Assembly: GCA_002733865.1 (NCBI GenBank)
Contig: NVXM01000002.1
Location: 186,001-250,000, forward strand
DNA: 64,000 bases
Direction: 5' to 3'
From: Sphingopyxis sp.
GTDB taxonomy: Bacteria > Pseudomonadota > Alphaproteobacteria > Sphingomonadales > Sphingomonadaceae
Shown here in pieces: positions 30,423-39,890 of this stretch (within the stretch, counting starts at the first letter, position 1; each line of letters opens with the position of its first letter). The notes under the pieces were generated by a model. The model saw only the letters and a list, made by a program, of their open reading frames with translations, was not told the origin of the DNA and searched no databases. The translations under genes and the position numbers were made by a program.

Positions 30423-32087
30423 TCAAACCCCCTCCAACAACCGGTCCGCCTGCGCTCTTGCCTCATCCGTCACATCCGCGCCGGACAGCATCCGCGCAAT
30501 TTCCTGCCGCCGCCCCTCGTTGTCCAGCGCCCGCACATCGGTGCGGGAGACGGTGCCGCTTAGCGACTTGTTGATCAGCATATGGGCATCGCCCTTGGAA
30601 GCGACCTGCGGGCTGTGGGTGACGACCAGCAGCTGCGCGCCCTTCGACAGGCGCGACAGGCGGTCGCCGATGGCAGAAGCGACGGCGCCGCCGACGCCGC
30701 GGTCGACTTCGTCAAAAATGATCGATTTCAGCCCATATTCTTCCGCTAATGCAACTTTCAGGGCCAGAATGAACCGCGAAAGCTCGCCACCGGACGCAAT
30801 CTTGCCGAGCGGTGCCAGCGGTGCCCCCGGGTTGGTCGCAATCAGAAATTCGATCCGGTCTATTCCGCTTTTAGTCCAATGCTCTTCGGGTAGTTCTTCA
30901 AGCAAAGTCTCAAATCGGGCCGCATCCAGCTTGAGCGGCGCCAACTCTCCGGCCACCGCCTTGTCCAGTGCCTTCGCCGCCTTGCCCCGCTGCGCCCTCA
31001 GCTTTTCGGCGGCCGCCACATAAGCGGTTTTCGAACGGAGCAAAGATGCTTCCAATTCTTCCATTGTCTTGCCGCCATCGCTGATCGCCGTCAGCTTTGC
31101 CTGCAGCTCATCCAGCAGATTGGACAGCTGGTCCGGCTCCACCCGATGCTTGCGCGCCAGGCCCCTCAGATCGAACAGCCGGGTCTCCATATCGTCAAGC
31201 CGCTGCGGGTCAAAGCTCAGCGCAGCCGCCGCTTCATTGAGTTTGTCCTCGGCATCGGTGGCATCGATGATCGCGCGGTCCAGCGCATCCAGCGCTTCCT
31301 TGAGCAACGGGTGATCCTCGGCGATCCGGTCGAGCCGCCGTGCCGCCGCCCTGAGCGAGGCCAGTCCCCCGTCCGAGCCATCAAAGGCCGATCGAATGGA
31401 TTCGAGGTCGCCGGTCAGCTTCTCGCCCTGCATCATCGTCGCGCGCTCCAGCGCCAGTTCCTGCTCCTCGCCCGGCTGCGGCGCAAATTTGGACAGTTCG
31501 GCAACGCTGTGCTCGAGATATTCCCGATCCCGCTCCGCCGCGTCCTGATCCTCTCTGGCCTGTTCCAGCGCGGTCTTTGCGTCCTGCCAGGCATCAAACG
31601 CCTCGCGCACGGCTTTGCCGTCAACACCGGCAAACGTGTCAAGCAGCGCCCGGTGTCCCTTGGGATTGATCAGACCGCGATCATCGTGCTGACCGTGAAT
31701 CTCAATGAGTTGCCCGCCGACGGTCCGCAGCAGCGTCGCCGAGCAGGGCTGGTCATTGATAAACGCGCGGCTGCCGCCATCTGCCTTGACTGATCGTTTG
31801 ATGATCAACGGTTCACCGGGTTCGATTTCAATATCATTTTCGGCAAGCATGGCAGCCAGCTTGCCCCCCGCTGCCGGAGGCGCAAAACTGGCGGTAACCT
31901 GCGCCTTTTCCGTGCCTTGCCGGACGAGACCGCTATCCGCCCGATTGCCCAGCGCCAGACCGAGACTGTCGAGCAGGATCGATTTGCCTGCCCCGGTCTC
32001 GCCGGTCAGCACGGTCAGGCCCGCGCCGAACTCGAGATCGAGCGCCTCAATCAATACGATATCGCGGATGGAAAGGGACTGCAGCAC
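30423..32087 (-). CDS. recN: DNA repair protein RecN
   Basis: This 554-residue SMC-like ATPase acts in double-strand break repair. Walker A is GETGAGKS near the start, the long central region is coiled coil (about 150-370), and the signature SGGELSR with the Walker B FDEVDRGV lies near the C-terminus. The GTG start at 32087 is preceded by AGAGGG. It lies downstream of bamD, with a small hairpin in the 56-base gap, and upstream of ligA on the same strand. Confidence 0.95.
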   Translation of the reverse strand: MLQSLSIRDIVLIEALDLEFGAGLTVLTGETGAGKSILLDSLGLALGNRADSGLVRQGTEKAQVTASFAPPAAGGKLAAMLAENDIEIEPGEPLIIKRSVKADGGSRAFINDQPCSATLLRTVGGQLIEIHGQHDDRGLINPKGHRALLDTFAGVDGKAVREAFDAWQDAKTALEQAREDQDAAERDREYLEHSVAELSKFAPQPGEEQELALERATMMQGEKLTGDLESIRSAFDGSDGGLASLRAAARRLDRIAEDHPLLKEALDALDRAIIDATDAEDKLNEAAAALSFDPQRLDDMETRLFDLRGLARKHRVEPDQLSNLLDELQAKLTAISDGGKTMEELEASLLRSKTAYVAAAEKLRAQRGKAAKALDKAVAGELAPLKLDAARFETLLEELPEEHWTKSGIDRIEFLIATNPGAPLAPLGKIASGGELSRFILALKVALAEEYGLKSIIFDEVDRGVGGAVASAIGDRLSRLSKGAQLLVVTHSPQVASKGDAHMLINKSLSGTVSRTDVRALDNEGRRQEIARMLSGADVTDEARAQADRLLEGV

Positions 32088-32115
32088 AGCACCCTCTTAA
32101 AACACGTTTACCCTA

Positions 32116-32133
32116 GCTGCAACGCATTGCAGC
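32116..32133. terminator. Small hairpin between bamD and recN
   Basis: Perfect arms GCTGCAA / TTGCAGC enclose a CGCA tetraloop ten bases past the bamD stop. On the minus strand a weak T-rich stretch follows only after several bases. It may attenuate rather than stop transcription into recN. Confidence 0.35.
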
Positions 32134-32143
32134 AGATCGGATG

Positions 32144-32929
32144 CTAAGTCGCGCCGTGTTTGTTGACCAGCTCATAAGCACGCTCGTACCATTTGGTACC
32201 CGGATAGTTGGCACCCAGCACGGCAGCCGTCTTCTTCGCTTCCACCGGAACGCCCAGAGCAAGATAGGATTCGGTCAGCCGCATCAGCGCTTCTGGCGTA
32301 TGAGTAGTGGTCTGATATTTGTCGATCACCGTCCGGAAGCGGATGGTGGCGGCGAGCCATTTGCCGCGCCGTTGGTAAAAGCGACCGATTTCCATTTCCT
32401 TGCCGGCCAGATGGTCGTTGACCAGATCCATTTTCAGCTTGGCATCGGCAGCATAGCGCGAATTCGGATAGCGGCGAGCGACCTCACCGAGCGCGGCAAG
32501 CGCCTGTTCGGTGATTTTCTGGTCACGAGTCACATCGCTGATCTGCTCATAATAGCAGAGCGCGATCAGATAATAGGCATAAGGCGCATCCTTGTTGCCC
32601 GGATGGATCGACAGAAAACGGCGCGCCGATTCTGTTGCCTTGTTGTAGTCACCGGCAAGATAATAGCTGAACGCGCTCATTTGCTGTGCGCGGCGGGCCC
32701 AGGGAGAATAGGGATGCTGGCGCTCGACTTCGTCGAACAGCGCCGCCGCAATCTTGTACTGGCCGCTGTCGAGCCGCCCTTTTGCAGCGTTATACAGCGT
32801 ATCAACATCGCGCGCGACGTAGCGGGTATCGGTACCACGTCCGCTACCACCGCCACCGAGCAGTGCACAGCCGGAAAGCATCGTCGCGGAGAGGCCGATT
32901 ACGGCCCATTTCATCATGTGTTTGGTCAT
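32144..32929 (-). CDS. bamD: Outer membrane assembly lipoprotein BamD
   Basis: This 261-residue lipoprotein is a component of the BAM complex that inserts outer membrane beta-barrels. The signal peptide ends at the lipobox LSGC (Cys21), so it is lipid-anchored. Five TPR repeats follow, including the typical YSPWARRAQQMSAFSYYLAGDY segment and YPNSRYAADAKLKMD. Its length and repeat pattern match the family. The upstream gap of about 100 bases probably holds its promoter. Confidence 0.94.
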   Translation of the reverse strand: MTKHMMKWAVIGLSATMLSGCALLGGGGSGRGTDTRYVARDVDTLYNAAKGRLDSGQYKIAAALFDEVERQHPYSPWARRAQQMSAFSYYLAGDYNKATESARRFLSIHPGNKDAPYAYYLIALCYYEQISDVTRDQKITEQALAALGEVARRYPNSRYAADAKLKMDLVNDHLAGKEMEIGRFYQRRGKWLAATIRFRTVIDKYQTTTHTPEALMRLTESYLALGVPVEAKKTAAVLGANYPGTKWYERAYELVNKHGAT

Positions 32930-33033
32930 ATGGGGAACCTCTTAACCGCTTGTTTTCGTCCAGCCAAGAATAAAGCAAAAAAAGCCTCGGAACCAGATCG
33001 CCCCTTACTGTTCTGTTGCAGCTTTACTGGACA

Positions 33034-33771
33034 TTAATCCGTTGCTCCAACCCGCGACGGATTCACCAGAAAAACAACAAAACCGCGAAAATTTGGCATG
33101 TCACGCAGACGATCGGGCTCTTGCCACTGCCCGCCCTGAACCAGACCGAGGCGAAACGGCATCGGCAGGTCGCGCAGTCGTTCGAGCCACTGCTCATATC
33201 CCGGGATCGACGCGCGGTCCTGATAGGTCTGGAAAACGGCCTCATCGACAACATCAGCGAGCGCGGACAATCCCTGTGGATCACCATTGGCACTCCAGTC
33301 GAGCAAACCGGTGATCGAGAGTTTGAAACGGCCGGGCAGAATCTGGCGAAAGGACCGCAAAAATGCAGCATAGCCTTCCAGACCATCGGTGTGCGCGTCA
33401 AAATCGATCTGGACACCGGTCAGCGGCCGATCTTGCCTGTCCCATTTTTCAGCCAGTTCGATTATTTCGGCGGCAACTGCTGGCGACCATTCAAGCGTCT
33501 CGACCCTTATGACAAGCCACAGGTCTGAAGAGGAAACATCGGGCGTGGCCGGCCTCAGCTGTCGAAATCGCCCGGTGTCACCTGCCCTGACTTCCCCGGC
33601 CAATATATAGATCGACTGCGCCCGATCGAGCACAGGCTGCGGTTTTACCCCGGCCCATAGCCAGAAGGAATCATAATCTTCGGCGACCACCGTTTGCGGG
33701 TCTGGCACAGCGGATCGGCCACATCCACCCAGCAGCAGGATGGCAAATGACAGGAAAAGCAAACGGGCCAA
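33034..33771 (-). CDS. DUF3142 lipoprotein
   Basis: This 245-residue protein has a signal peptide ending in LLGGC, a lipobox. The mature domain matches the DUF3142 family. The strand VQIDFDAHTDGLEGYAAFLR resembles the catalytic-strand pattern of TIM-barrel glycosidases, which is an inference. It starts three bases after the stop of the large gene at 33775, so the two are co-transcribed. The family has no assigned activity. The pairing is probably functional: a carbohydrate- or surface-related lipoprotein with a large periplasmic partner. Confidence 0.78.
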   Translation of the reverse strand: MARLLFLSFAILLLGGCGRSAVPDPQTVVAEDYDSFWLWAGVKPQPVLDRAQSIYILAGEVRAGDTGRFRQLRPATPDVSSSDLWLVIRVETLEWSPAVAAEIIELAEKWDRQDRPLTGVQIDFDAHTDGLEGYAAFLRSFRQILPGRFKLSITGLLDWSANGDPQGLSALADVVDEAVFQTYQDRASIPGYEQWLERLRDLPMPFRLGLVQGGQWQEPDRLRDMPNFRGFVVFLVNPSRVGATD

Positions 33772-33774
33772 GGA

Positions 33775-35883
33775 CTACCAGTAGAATTTGAGCTTTTGCG
33801 CCCATTGCGAGGAAGGATATCGTGTTTTCAGCTCGCGAAACCAGGCCGCGCGCTGTCCCTGGCCGACCTCCTCGCCGCCGCAGCTGTTTTTACCAGCAGG
33901 GCCGTAGCACCATACGGCCCGATAGAGCGCGTAGGCACGGTTTTCGCGACTGGAACTCGGAGCAGCGATGATCCGCTTATAGGCTTCCAGCCGTGAGAAT
34001 TTTGATCCGGGGAAGCCCTGCTTTTGGCCGCCCAGACTGTCGGCTTCCGGCTGTTCGTCGAGCCAATAGTCATCAAAACCGGCCATGCGCAAATAATCCC
34101 CCAGGCACAGCTGGGCACGCGGATCATTCGGGCTGGATGCCAGCGTCTGAACCGTCTGCTTCAGCCGGGGACAGCCAAAAGCAGTCGTTTCATTAAATTT
34201 GGTGAACAGTCCCAGCGACACAGGCCTTGGCTCGACTTCATAGCCGTAATTATTTTCGGTGCTCAGGTTGTAGAAGGGCTCGGCCAGTTTTGCATCGGCC
34301 GGGACCAGTTTGAGGTCATCCAGAAAGGCCGAATAGTCCCGATGGGTCAATTCCCGGTACAGCAGTACATATAGAGCCAGATCACGCTCTCTCTTGACCG
34401 CCACGGCGTCTTTCGCCTGCCTGCGCAGCAGGGCCGGTCCCGCTGAATATTGCAGCAATATTTCCCGCAATACCGGCGTTTGAATAACAGAATCCGCTGC
34501 AAAAACATCGGCAACTAAATCGCTCCGCTCCAGATTCCTCGCCAGTGCAAATTCGACCAGACCGCGCTGATAACCGCTTTCTGCGCCAGAGAGAAGCTGC
34601 TGCCAGAATCCGCGGGCATTGCGATCGCCGACAGCCTCAAGGGCCCGCCCGCGCAACACCTGCCGGCTGAAATCCAGATAGCCATAATTCGGACGCCTGG
34701 CGTCATCCCGGATCGTTTCCACCACAAACTTCGGATTATTTCCGACATAAAATGCATGAGCCGCCAGCAGATATTCGAACAGGCCCGGGCGGCTGGCCAG
34801 CGAATCGCGCATCGCCTCTATTTCACTGCGGCTGATCGCCGGCTTCGGTTTTTTCTCGCCATAGGGATCATAGGGTTTCCGCATCCGATACAGAGCGGAC
34901 ATCGCCAGAAGCTCCGGATCATTTGCGATGCTGCCCGGAGACAGGGTCGGCAGCAACTTGTCGTCCACTTCCTGGATCAGGACGGGAAGCTGTAATCCGG
35001 TCGCGCTTGGCCTGCTCAGAACCTCTCCATATTCCGACGAAAGCTTCTTTGTGTCTCCGGCCAGCCAATAGACCCGGCGGAGCAATCCCTTGGCCGATTG
35101 CTGATAGGATCCCTGGGGATAGATTTTCCGGTACAGATTGAAGCCGCGTTCGGCATTGCGGATCGCTCTCTGATCGACCGCGCTCGGTCCTTCAAAATAT
35201 CCGTAATCGCCAAATGCCCGAACCTGAGATCGATTGAGCTCGGAACGGGCGATCATGTATAGCGATGTCTCTTTCAGCCAGTGATTTTTCGCCTGTACGA
35301 GCGAACTGAATCCCTTGGTCGCCATGTCAAAACCGCCGTTGTAAAAGGCTAGCGCGCTGGTCAGATAGATTCCAAAATCCCGCGCTGTCTGGCTCTTCAG
35401 CGCCGTCAGTCGATTTACGCCTCCGGCGCTCGTGGTCGGGTCTTCGCAGTCCGGCGAAAGCGAGCGGCGCGCCGCAATCAGCAGATCGCGTTCCATCTGT
35501 GGCATGTTCTTAACCGCACGAACCGCCTGAACAAAGGCGTCGCGGCCGGTGTCGACGGTCTGGCAGCGGGAATGCGAGTAACGACCGTTTGATTCAGAAT
35601 CGGCTGGAGCGGGATATAGGGAATTGGTCAGCTCGGGCCATTCGAAGAAGACCCTTCCTTCACCGGCGGTTGCGCTTGCCCGCCGCTTATCCTGCAGCAG
35701 AAGCAGCAAATTTACCCGGGTATCATTGCCGGGTTGCAACATGGCCAAATTGTTGCCCGGTGAGAGTTGCTGGCCGTTCCATGCCCAGGTGCGTTGGTGG
35801 AAATAATCCGAACTCGCCTGCGCTGGTAAGCCGGTGGTTGCCCAGATCATCAGCGCGATACCGAATATCCGAATGAACCTCAT
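33775..35883 (-). CDS. Large exported helical-repeat protein, DUF3142 partner
   Basis: This 702-residue protein has a signal peptide (about residues 1-23, ending AQA). The long mature part looks alpha-helical and repeat-like: YRKIYPQGSYQQSAKGLLRRVYWLAGDTK and YALYRAVWCYGPAG are TPR/Sel1-like stretches. Several cysteine pairs (for example GCPRLK and the CYGPAGKNSCGG region) suggest periplasmic disulfides. I recognise no named domain. It precedes and is probably co-transcribed with the DUF3142 lipoprotein, with only three bases between them. Function is unknown; a surface assembly or scaffold role would be a guess. Confidence 0.75.
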   Translation of the reverse strand: MRFIRIFGIALMIWATTGLPAQASSDYFHQRTWAWNGQQLSPGNNLAMLQPGNDTRVNLLLLLQDKRRASATAGEGRVFFEWPELTNSLYPAPADSESNGRYSHSRCQTVDTGRDAFVQAVRAVKNMPQMERDLLIAARRSLSPDCEDPTTSAGGVNRLTALKSQTARDFGIYLTSALAFYNGGFDMATKGFSSLVQAKNHWLKETSLYMIARSELNRSQVRAFGDYGYFEGPSAVDQRAIRNAERGFNLYRKIYPQGSYQQSAKGLLRRVYWLAGDTKKLSSEYGEVLSRPSATGLQLPVLIQEVDDKLLPTLSPGSIANDPELLAMSALYRMRKPYDPYGEKKPKPAISRSEIEAMRDSLASRPGLFEYLLAAHAFYVGNNPKFVVETIRDDARRPNYGYLDFSRQVLRGRALEAVGDRNARGFWQQLLSGAESGYQRGLVEFALARNLERSDLVADVFAADSVIQTPVLREILLQYSAGPALLRRQAKDAVAVKRERDLALYVLLYRELTHRDYSAFLDDLKLVPADAKLAEPFYNLSTENNYGYEVEPRPVSLGLFTKFNETTAFGCPRLKQTVQTLASSPNDPRAQLCLGDYLRMAGFDDYWLDEQPEADSLGGQKQGFPGSKFSRLEAYKRIIAAPSSSRENRAYALYRAVWCYGPAGKNSCGGEEVGQGQRAAWFRELKTRYPSSQWAQKLKFYW

Positions 35884-35950
35884 CTCATAGTCCCTGATTC
35901 CATTAAACTGCTACCCCCGAATAGCCCGTTTTTCCCCGCGGCCAAACAGA

Positions 35951-35984
35951 CAAAAAAAAGAGCCCCGATTTCTCGAGGCTCTTT
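35951..35984 (-). terminator. Rho-independent terminator of pnp
   Basis: On the minus strand, arms AAAGAGCC and GGCTCTTT enclose a 12-base loop and are followed by a continuous T-run. It lies about 20 bases after the pnp stop, in the normal place for the end of the truB-rpsO-pnp block. Confidence 0.85.
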
Positions 35985-36004
35985 CCAATTCATGCTGATC
36001 AGGT

Positions 36005-38290
36005 TCAGTCTTCGGTGATTGAAGCAGGCAATGGAATATCGCCGCCGCCTTCGTTCTTGGGACCGTCGTTGTTCCGACCGCGTCCGCCGCCGTCACGGCC
36101 ACGTCCGCCACCGTCGCGTCCACGACCACCGCCATCACGGCGGGGTCCACGAGGCTTGTCACCGCGCGGTTCGCGGGCAGGACGGGTGTCCTCCAGCTCT
36201 TCACCGGTTTCCTGATCGACAACCCGCATCGACAGGCGCACCTTGCCGCGCTGATCGATTTCGAGAACCTTGACCTTTACCGACTGACCTTCGCTCAGTT
36301 CGTCGGACACCTTCTCGACGCGTTCATTCTTGATTTCAGAGACGTGGACGAGACCGTCCTTGCCGCCCATGAAATTCACAAATGCACCAAAGTCGACCAG
36401 GTTCACGACCTTGCCTTCGTAGATTTTGCCGACTTCGGCTTCTTCCACAATGCCCTTGATCCAGGCAATCGCCGCATCGATCTGGGATTTGTCGGAAGAA
36501 GAAACCTTGATCAGGCCTTCATCGTCGATATCGACCTTGGCGCCGGTTTCCGCAACGATTTCGCGAATAACCTTGCCGCCGGTACCGATGACTTCGCGGA
36601 TCTTTTCCTTGTTGATCTGCAGCGTTTCGATGCGCGGAGCATGCTCAGACATTTCGGTACGAACCGAAGACAGCGCCTTGCTCATTTCACCGAGAATATG
36701 AGCGCGACCGCCGCTGGCCTGTTCCAGAGCCGATTTCATGATTTCCTGCGTAATGCCGGCTACCTTGATATCCATCTGCAGGGAGGTGATACCCTTTTCG
36801 GTACCTGCAACCTTGAAATCCATGTCGCCGAGATGATCTTCGTCGCCGAGAATGTCGGACAGAACCGCAAAATCTTCGCCTTCAAGGATCAGGCCCATCG
36901 CAATACCGGAAACCGGACGCGCCAGAGGCACACCGGCATCCATCATCGCCAGCGAGCCGCCGCAAACGGTCGCCATCGAAGACGAACCGTTGGACTCGGT
37001 GATGTCGGACAATACGCGGATCGTGTACGGGAAATCTTCCACTGTCGGCAATACCGGACGAAGCGCGCGGAATGCGAGCTTGCCATGGCCGGTCTCGCGG
37101 CGGCTGGTAAATCCGAAACGGCCCACTTCACCGACCGAATAAGGCGGGAAGTTATAGTGCAGCATGAAGTTGCTGTAGCTCAAGCCGTCGAGCCCATCGA
37201 TCATCTGCTCGGCGTCTTTCGTGCCCAGGGTGGTGGTCACAATCGCCTGCGTTTCACCGCGGGTGAAGAGTGCCGAACCATGGGTCCGTGGCAGCAGGCC
37301 AACCATGGCTTCGATCGGGCGAACCTGATCGAGCTTGCGGCCATCGATACGGGTGCCATCCTTGATGATCGCGCCACGAACGATTTCAGCTTCCAGCTTC
37401 TTGACCATCTTGCCAGCGGTCATCTGGGTCTGGCCGTCTGCATCGGCATATTTTTCTTTGGCTTTGTCGCGAACCTTGTTCAGCGCGTCGCTACGCTCTG
37501 ATTTGTCGGTTTTCTTGTAAGCCGCAGCGATATCGTCTCCGACCAGCTTGCGCAGGTCTTCCTTGATTTCGCTATTGTCGTCGCCGGCGTCGAGCTTCCA
37601 GGGCTCTTTCGCAGCCTGTTCAGCCAGATCGATGATCAGGCCAGCAACATCCTTGGACGCTTCATGAGCGAACTGGACCGCGCCGAGCATGACTTCTTCG
37701 GACAGCTCCTGGGCTTCCGATTCAACCATCATTACCGCACCATGGGTAGCGGCAACCACCAGGTCGAGTTCGCCTTCAGCGACTTCTTCCATGCTTGGGT
37801 TCAGCTGATATTCGCCTTCCTTGTAACCGACACGTGCCGCACCAATCGGGCCCATGAATGGAACACCAGAGATCGTGAGGGCAGCAGAGGCCGCAACCAT
37901 CGCCAGAATGTCCGGTTCGTTGATGCCGTCATAGCTCAATACCTGGCAGATCACGTTGATTTCGTTGTAGAAACCTTCGGGGAACAGCGGACGGCAAGGA
38001 CGGTCAATCAAACGCGATGTCAGCGTTTCTTTTTCCGTCGCACGGCCTTCGCGCTTGAAGAAGCCGCCCGGGATACGACCGGCGGCTGAGAATTTTTCCT
38101 GATAGTGGACGGTGAGCGGGAAGAAATCCTGCCCTTCGCGCACGGATTTGGCGGCAGTCACTGCGCACAGTACAACCGTTTCGCCGAGGGTCGCGAGTAC
38201 CGCGCCATCAGCCTGACGGGCGATACGGCCCGTTTCGAGGGTGAGGGTCTGTCCGCCCCACTCCATTTCAACTTTCTTTACATTAAACAT
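36005..38290 (-). CDS. pnp: Polynucleotide phosphorylase with RGG tail
   Basis: This 761-residue 3'-5' phosphorolytic exoribonuclease has two RNase PH domains (about 10-210 and 310-540). The second carries the active-site [15 protein letters not shown] segment. KH (about 550-610) and S1 (about 620-690) RNA-binding domains follow. The C-terminal tail has three perfect RDGGGRG units (encoded at 36077-36139) before an acidic end. The ATG at 38290 follows the AAAGGA ribosome site; the frame extends further into repeat DNA. A hairpin 17 bases upstream of the ATG (38307-38330) suggests autoregulation, as in E. coli pnp. Confidence 0.97.
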   Translation of the reverse strand: MFNVKKVEMEWGGQTLTLETGRIARQADGAVLATLGETVVLCAVTAAKSVREGQDFFPLTVHYQEKFSAAGRIPGGFFKREGRATEKETLTSRLIDRPCRPLFPEGFYNEINVICQVLSYDGINEPDILAMVAASAALTISGVPFMGPIGAARVGYKEGEYQLNPSMEEVAEGELDLVVAATHGAVMMVESEAQELSEEVMLGAVQFAHEASKDVAGLIIDLAEQAAKEPWKLDAGDDNSEIKEDLRKLVGDDIAAAYKKTDKSERSDALNKVRDKAKEKYADADGQTQMTAGKMVKKLEAEIVRGAIIKDGTRIDGRKLDQVRPIEAMVGLLPRTHGSALFTRGETQAIVTTTLGTKDAEQMIDGLDGLSYSNFMLHYNFPPYSVGEVGRFGFTSRRETGHGKLAFRALRPVLPTVEDFPYTIRVLSDITESNGSSSMATVCGGSLAMMDAGVPLARPVSGIAMGLILEGEDFAVLSDILGDEDHLGDMDFKVAGTEKGITSLQMDIKVAGITQEIMKSALEQASGGRAHILGEMSKALSSVRTEMSEHAPRIETLQINKEKIREVIGTGGKVIREIVAETGAKVDIDDEGLIKVSSSDKSQIDAAIAWIKGIVEEAEVGKIYEGKVVNLVDFGAFVNFMGGKDGLVHVSEIKNERVEKVSDELSEGQSVKVKVLEIDQRGKVRLSMRVVDQETGEELEDTRPAREPRGDKPRGPRRDGGGRGRDGGGRGRDGGGRGRNNDGPKNEGGGDIPLPASITED
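36077..36139 (-). repeat. Tandem RDGGGRG-coding repeat in pnp
   Basis: Three 21-base units encode RDGGGRG three times at the PNPase C-terminus. The units are nearly but not wholly identical in bases. Copy number could vary between strains. Confidence 0.8.
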
Positions 38291-38306
38291 TCGTATTTTC
38301 CTTTGT

Positions 38307-38330
38307 CCCGCCTGCCCTATGCAGTGCGGG
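38307..38330 (-). promoter_or_regulatory. pnp 5'UTR hairpin
   Basis: On the minus strand, CCCGC-A-CTGC pairs with GCAG-GCGGG, with one bulged A and a five-base loop. It lies 16 bases before the pnp ATG, just ahead of its ribosome site. The position matches the RNase III-cut hairpin through which PNPase represses its own message in E. coli; function here is inferred. Confidence 0.5.
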
Positions 38331-38429
38331 GGCTTTCTAGTGCCCAGCAATCCGGCTGAACAACGGTTCGGGGTCATTGTGCCCCATTTACTCGCCTCAC
38401 TTCACCTTATTGCGAAATTTGGCACTGTT

Positions 38430-38510
38430 CCCCGGCCAAGGCCGGGGTCCATCTCGGAACATTACGTCTAGTTGCAACGCCTGAAGATGGATCCCCGCCT
38501 GCGCGGGGAT
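38430..38510. repeat. Two GC hairpins between rpsO and pnp
   Basis: CCCCGGCC/GGCCGGGG (38430-38447) and ATCCCCGC/GCGGGGAT (38491-38510) form two hairpins. Flanking GGTCCATCT and AGATGGATC can also pair across the spacer. It is a palindromic repeat element in the rpsO-pnp gap. Confidence 0.7.
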
Positions 38511-38525
38511 AACGCAAAACGTAAA

Positions 38526-38545
38526 CGGCCCGCATAAGCGGGCCG
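38526..38545 (-). terminator. Hairpin after rpsO
   Basis: Perfect 8-base arms CGGCCCGC / GCGGGCCG enclose a four-base loop and are followed on the minus strand by TTTACGTTTT. It lies ten bases after the rpsO stop and may partly terminate before pnp, as the rpsO-pnp junction does in E. coli. Confidence 0.6.
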
Positions 38546-38555
38546 AACGATTGCG

Positions 38556-38825
38556 TTACTTACGCAGACCAAGATCCTTGATCAGCTTGGCATAGCGCTC
38601 GACATCTTTCTTGCGGAGATAGTCCAGCAGGCTGCGCCGTTTGTTGACCATCATCAACAATCCGCGACGCGAATGGTTATCTTTATGATGGCCCTTGAAA
38701 TGCTCTGTCAGATTCACGATGCGCTCGGTGAGCACGGCAACCTGAACTTCAGGAGAACCGGTATCGCCTTCGGTCTGGCCGAATTTCTTGATCAGTTCCT
38801 GTTTTTTTTCTGCAGTAATCGTCAT
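38556..38825 (-). CDS. rpsO: 30S ribosomal protein S15
   Basis: This 89-residue S15 binds 16S rRNA early in small-subunit assembly. The sequence has the family pattern [35 protein letters not shown] and the [12 protein letters not shown] helix. An AAGGA ribosome site precedes the ATG. The order truB-rpsO-pnp on one strand is the widely conserved arrangement. Confidence 0.98.
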   Translation of the reverse strand: MTITAEKKQELIKKFGQTEGDTGSPEVQVAVLTERIVNLTEHFKGHHKDNHSRRGLLMMVNKRRSLLDYLRKKDVERYAKLIKDLGLRK

Positions 38826-38847
38826 AAATTTTTCCTTCGAACATCAT

Positions 38848-39855
38848 TCACATATTGAACCCGCGAACCACCTTGATGGTGCCATCAACAGCCTCGGCCA
38901 GCGCAACCGGAGAACCATCGTTCTCTGTCGCGAGAAAAAGCCCGTTGAGTGCGGGGTTCCCGATCATTTCCCGTTCGTCCAGCGTCATGCCTTGTCGAAG
39001 CAGTTTTGCCTGATCAGGAGTGAGGTCATAAGCCGGGATGTCGTCCAGCCCTGCCTCAAGCGGCAAAAGATAGTCTGTAATGTCCGCGCCCTTACCAATT
39101 TCGTTGAGTTTGTCCAGCGAAATCGCCCGTTCCAGCGTGAAGGGACCGGCCTTGGTCCTCCTTAACATGGTGACATGGCCGACCGTGTTCAAGGCGCGCG
39201 CAATATCGCGGGCAAGCGAGCGGATATAGGTTCCCTTGGAGACTTTGGCCGTTAGGATGATTTCTTCCAGTGGTTCGTCATCCTGAACTTGTTTCAGGAT
39301 CTCCAGGGGTCCTGAAACAAGTTCAGGATGACGAGTGGCGGTATCAGTATGACTCATGGCAGTATCAGCATCACGAACGGCGAGCTCATATATCGTCACC
39401 CCCCGCAGCTTCATCTCCACATCCACTCCGGCCCGCGCCAGATCATAGGCGCGCTTGCCGTCGATCTTCAGCGCCGAATATTTGGGTGGTATCTGCTCGA
39501 TGGGCCCGGTGAATTGCGGCAAGATCGATTCAACCTCCGCCAACGTCGGCCGGTGGTCGGACGTCTCCGAAACCGCTCCCTCGACGTCGAGCGTCTCCGT
39601 CTCTGTTCCGAACCCGATCGTAAATTCGTAAATCTTCGAAGCATCGAGCATTCGCCCACACAGCTTAGTCGCCTCGCCGATCGCAATCGGCAAGACCCCG
39701 GTCGCCAGCGGATCGAGCGTGCCGCCATGCCCTACTTTTCGCTTGTTCCGTCCTTTTCCCATCAGCCCAGCTTCACGCAAATTGCGTTTCACTGCACCCA
39801 CCGCCTGAGTCGAACCCAGTCCGAGTGGTTTATCGAGAATGATCCAGCCGTGCAT
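38848..39855 (-). CDS. truB: tRNA pseudouridine(55) synthase with in-frame repeat insertion
   Basis: This roughly 335-residue TruB makes pseudouridine 55 in the T arm of tRNA. The catalytic Asp is in GGTLDPLATG. The conserved KVSKGTYIRSLARDIA block follows. Between these a palindromic repeat (39276-39333) plus a short tandem duplication is read in frame and inserts RHPELVSG...LKQVQDD, making the protein about 30 residues longer than expected. The ATG at 39855 is the likely start; a TTG lies six codons upstream. The flanking conserved blocks are intact, so function is probably kept. Confidence 0.95.
   Translation of the reverse strand: MHGWIILDKPLGLGSTQAVGAVKRNLREAGLMGKGRNKRKVGHGGTLDPLATGVLPIAIGEATKLCGRMLDASKIYEFTIGFGTETETLDVEGAVSETSDHRPTLAEVESILPQFTGPIEQIPPKYSALKIDGKRAYDLARAGVDVEMKLRGVTIYELAVRDADTAMSHTDTATRHPELVSGPLEILKQVQDDEPLEEIILTAKVSKGTYIRSLARDIARALNTVGHVTMLRRTKAGPFTLERAISLDKLNEIGKGADITDYLLPLEAGLDDIPAYDLTPDQAKLLRQGMTLDEREMIGNPALNGLFLATENDGSPVALAEAVDGTIKVVRGFNM
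39276..39333. repeat. Palindromic repeat inserted in truB, copy 1
   Basis: Perfect 24-base arms beginning CGTCATCCTGAACTTGTTTC (39276-39299 and 39310-39333) enclose a 10-base loop. The identical arms occur at 42507-42564. Read in frame it gives HPELVSG and KQVQDD peptides in TruB. A 21-base imperfect tandem duplication follows at 39336-39377. Confidence 0.9.
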
Positions 39856-39890
39856 ATCTGCCTGTTGCTCCAAATGTCAGGGCAATGGCC

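Noticed and set aside
36077..36139. Short tandem repeats that might suggest CRISPR
   Set aside because: They are contiguous 21-base units inside pnp coding for RDGGGRG, with no spacers.
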